Assembly (NCBI GenBank): GCA_964577955.1
Contig: CAZOAZ010000033.1
Coordinates: 5,604-69,603, forward strand
Direction of reading: 5' to 3'
Origin: CADEEX01 sp964577955
Lineage (GTDB): Bacteria > Acidobacteriota > Vicinamibacteria > Vicinamibacterales > CAVVIG01
DNA: 64,000 nt
The first letter of the stretch is position 1; each line of letters begins with the position of its first letter. A program made the translations under genes and the position numbers. Below are positions 62,223 to 64,000 of this stretch, piece after piece. A model generated the notes under the pieces. It saw only the letters and a program-made list of their open reading frames with translations, ran no database searches and was not told the DNA's origin.

Positions 62223-62277
62223 GGCACCCGGCACCCGGCACCCGGCACCCGGAACCCGGAACCCGGAACCCGGAACC
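62223..62277 (+). repeat. 7-bp minisatellite before gpmA
   Basis: Four copies of GGCACCC followed by three of GGAACCC and a partial one, ending three bases before the gpmA ATG. It takes up the whole translation initiation region and offers no normal Shine-Dalgarno sequence. Copy number changes would alter the leader but not the coding frame. Confidence 0.92.
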
Positions 62278-62280
62278 TTT

Positions 62281-63153
62281 ATGCACACACTCGTTCTGCT
62301 GCGTCACGGCTTCAGCACCTGGAATCAGGAAAACCGCTTCACCGGTTGGACCGACGTCGATCTCGCCGACCAGGGACGCGCCGAGGCGCTCGAAGCCGGC
62401 CGCCTGCTCAAAAAAGGCGGCTACACGTTCGACATCGCCTACACGTCAGTCCTGAAGCGCGCGATCCGCACGCTCTGGATCGCGCTCGACGAACTGGATC
62501 AATTGTGGATTCCCGTGGAGAAGGACTGGCGGCTGAACGAACGACACTACGGCGATCTCCAGGGCAAGAACAAAGCAGAGACCGCCGCCAAGTACGGCGA
62601 GGATCAGGTCAAGATCTGGCGCCGGAGCTACGCCGACCCGCCGCCGGCGCTTACGCCCGCCGACCCTCGTCACCCATCGCACGACCCGCGCTACAAAACG
62701 CTGACGGCGGCGCAACTGCCCAGGACGGAATCGCTGAAGGACACCGTCGCGCGGTTCCTTCCGTACTGGCACGAGACGATCGCGCCGGCCATCCGGTCGG
62801 GTCAACGCGTCCTGATTGCCGCACACGGCAACAGCCTGCGCGCGCTCGTGAAGTACCTCGACAACGTCCCGGAATCGGAGATCGTCGAGTTGAACATTCC
62901 CACCGGCATCCCGCTCGTCTACGAACTGGACGCGAACCTCAAACCGATCAAGCACTATTACCTGGGAGATCCGGCGGCGGCCGCTGCTGCTGCTGCGAAG
63001 GTGGCCAGTCAGGCTGGATCTAAGGGTTCGGTGGGTTCGAAAGGTTCGGGTTCTAAAGGTTCGACGGGTTCGAAAGGTTCGAAGGGTTCGAAAGGTTCTA
63101 AAGGTTCCAAGACAAAGACGGCAAAGGCAAAAAAGAAAAGCCGGCGCGCCTGA
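62281..63153 (+). CDS. gpmA: 2,3-BPG-dependent phosphoglycerate mutase with Gly-Ser-Lys tail
   Basis: A 290-residue protein. Residues 1-235 are a GpmA core: LLRHGFSTWNQENRFTGW with the catalytic His, WRLNERHYGDLQGKNKAE and AHGNSLRALVKYL. The normal enzyme is about 230-250 residues; here it continues into an Ala run (KYYLGDP then eight Ala) and a tail of GSKGS units (246-277) ending with Lys-rich TKTAKAKKKSRR. The tail resembles a poly-basic disordered extension. ATG 62281 directly follows the minisatellite. It closes the carbohydrate block glgC-eno-gpmA; a terminator for the opposing gene overlaps its 3' end. Confidence 0.92.
   Translation: MHTLVLLRHGFSTWNQENRFTGWTDVDLADQGRAEALEAGRLLKKGGYTFDIAYTSVLKRAIRTLWIALDELDQLWIPVEKDWRLNERHYGDLQGKNKAETAAKYGEDQVKIWRRSYADPPPALTPADPRHPSHDPRYKTLTAAQLPRTESLKDTVARFLPYWHETIAPAIRSGQRVLIAAHGNSLRALVKYLDNVPESEIVELNIPTGIPLVYELDANLKPIKHYYLGDPAAAAAAAAKVASQAGSKGSVGSKGSGSKGSTGSKGSKGSKGSKGSKTKTAKAKKKSRRA
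63016..63111 (+). repeat. Tandem 9-bp units coding the GSK tail of GpmA
   Basis: About ten imperfect copies of a 9-bp unit of the type GGTTCGAAA, each coding Gly-Ser-Lys or a near variant. In-frame units allow length change without frameshift. Confidence 0.85.
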
Positions 63154-63166
63154 GGGCGGCCGGCTT
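63129..63166 (-). terminator. Intrinsic terminator on minus strand, inside gpmA 3' end
   Basis: On the minus strand an 8-bp stem (63166-63159 with 63145-63138) is followed by UUCUUUUUU (63137-63129). It terminates the small gene at 63193-63495 but lies in the last codons and stop of gpmA. Confidence 0.7.
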
Positions 63167-63175
63167 CAATTCGCG

Positions 63176-63194
63176 AGCGCCGTTTGACGGCGCT
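63176..63194. repeat. 19-bp palindrome between gpmA and the opposing small gene
   Basis: Arms AGCGCCGT and ACGGCGCT around TTG, reaching into the stop codon of the small gene. It may add to transcription termination at this convergent junction. Confidence 0.6.
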
Positions 63195-63495
63195 ATTCGA
63201 CAGGTTCGGTGGTTTCGTCGGCGGCGATCCGCAGCGACCGCAGGAAGCGGCGATCGTTGGCGGTCACTTCGAAACTGCGCCGCGGCGGTGCGACGCGGGC
63301 GGCGGCGCCGACCCGGGCCAGCGACTGCGACTGCGAGCGGTTGGCGAAGCCGACCACAGCTTCGAGCGTGACCTTCATCTCGAAACCTGCGGCGCGGGCC
63401 TTCTCGCGGCACGCTTCGACCTGGGGGTTTTCGGCGACCGCGGCTGCGATCGCGTCGGCCAGCTCCCGTGCGAACCGGTTGACGACGTCGTCCAT
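63193..63495 (-). CDS. Small conserved-looking hypothetical protein
   Basis: A 100-residue acidic-to-neutral protein without signal or TM segment. N-terminal half is helical (DVVNRFARELADAIAAAVAE), with one Cys in VEACREKARAAGFEM, then short strands and a basic RSFEVTANDRRFLRSLRI. I do not recognise it. It has GGGGAGG before ATG 63495, a promoter with a perfect -35 upstream and a terminator downstream, so it is expressed as a single gene. Confidence 0.7.
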   Translation of the reverse strand: MDDVVNRFARELADAIAAAVAENPQVEACREKARAAGFEMKVTLEAVVGFANRSQSQSLARVGAAARVAPPRRSFEVTANDRRFLRSLRIAADETTEPVE

Positions 63496-63641
63496 TTCCC
63501 ATCCTCCCCACGCCGCCGGGCCCGGCTGTTCGGCGCCTCCCGATTCGGGTCAGCCTCAGACCCGGACGGTAGTCTTCCATCCGCATCTGGCGACCTGGCG
63601 CCCGTTTGTTCGCACGCAAAAAATCGTGTGAGGTGATTTGG

Positions 63642-63670
63642 AGTCTATGGGCAACACTCCGCACTGTCAA
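63642..63670 (-). promoter_or_regulatory. Sigma-70 promoter of the small hypothetical gene
   Basis: On the minus strand TTGACA (63670-63665), exactly 17 bases, TAGACT (63647-63642). The start near 63635 leaves a leader of about 140 nt before ATG 63495. Confidence 0.75.
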
Positions 63671-63723
63671 GGAGTTACAGCCACGAAAGTGTCTCAATCG
63701 CGCTACAATCCGGAATCAATCTG

Positions 63724-64000
<277 letters not shown>

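Noticed and set aside
62223..62277. Possible origin iterons or CRISPR leader
   Set aside because: Units are 7 bp, directly abutting, with no spacers and no nearby dnaA, rep or cas gene.

Overview
The window is GC-rich, densely packed chromosomal DNA that looks like a free-living Acidobacteriota member, possibly of the Vicinamibacteria type. This is inferred from several features: an Oar-like TonB receptor with a carboxypeptidase-regulatory domain, a PEP-CTERM protein, NtrC-type regulators, a MoxR/DUF58/BatA operon, multiheme cytochrome and quinoprotein genes, and the rpsU plus zinc-ribbon pair. No phage, insertion sequence, CRISPR array, rRNA or tRNA gene was recognised, and no gene-free stretch exceeds 300 bases.

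Layout. 1-7155 (+): MoxR-type AAA+ ATPase, DUF58 protein and a giant 1414-residue BatA-like fusion with three von Willebrand A domains, following a 5'-truncated membrane protein. 7211-10345 (+): Oar-like TonB receptor. 10413-15667 (-): VTT/DedA membrane protein, unknown membrane protein, O-methyltransferase, an NtrC-family regulator whose AAA+ domain has lost key motifs, and a DsbA-like oxidoreductase. 15752-21047: exported thrombospondin-type-3 protein, small exported protein, sensor kinase, and a PEP-CTERM surface protein behind a good -24/-12 (sigma-54) promoter. 21254-26245 (-): octaheme cytochrome c, proline-rich periplasmic protein, and PQQ enzyme with its own cytochrome domain, probably one periplasmic electron-transfer operon. 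26271-29023: small membrane protein, tyrS, Tat-exported metallophosphoesterase.

29011-39059 (-): compact purine operon, M16 peptidase-purB-purS-purQ-purL-purF-HEAT protein-purM-purN. An exported HEAT-repeat protein is embedded between purF and purM. rlmN follows (+), then purD-mtaB (-), so most IMP-pathway steps after PRPP are represented. 42917-51141 (+): rpsU with a strong sigma-70 promoter, zinc-ribbon protein, STAS protein, UbiA-family prenyltransferase, coiled-coil/Arg-rich protein and four overlapping glycosyltransferases arranged A-B-B-A, probably for a surface polysaccharide. 51174-55574 (-): a two-component pair, a PDZ-containing 10-TM histidine kinase and an NtrC regulator with GAFAGA in place of GAFTGA.

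55729-58765 (-): a compact outer-membrane barrel without an evident plug, and an exported protein. 58940-63153 (+): cyclase-family hydrolase, glgC, eno and gpmA, a carbohydrate block; gpmA has a 7-bp minisatellite before its start and a Gly-Ser-Lys tail. The window ends in a methylmalonyl-CoA mutase gene. Short perfect palindromes with compensatory base changes sit at three convergent gene junctions (10365, 40269, 51146).
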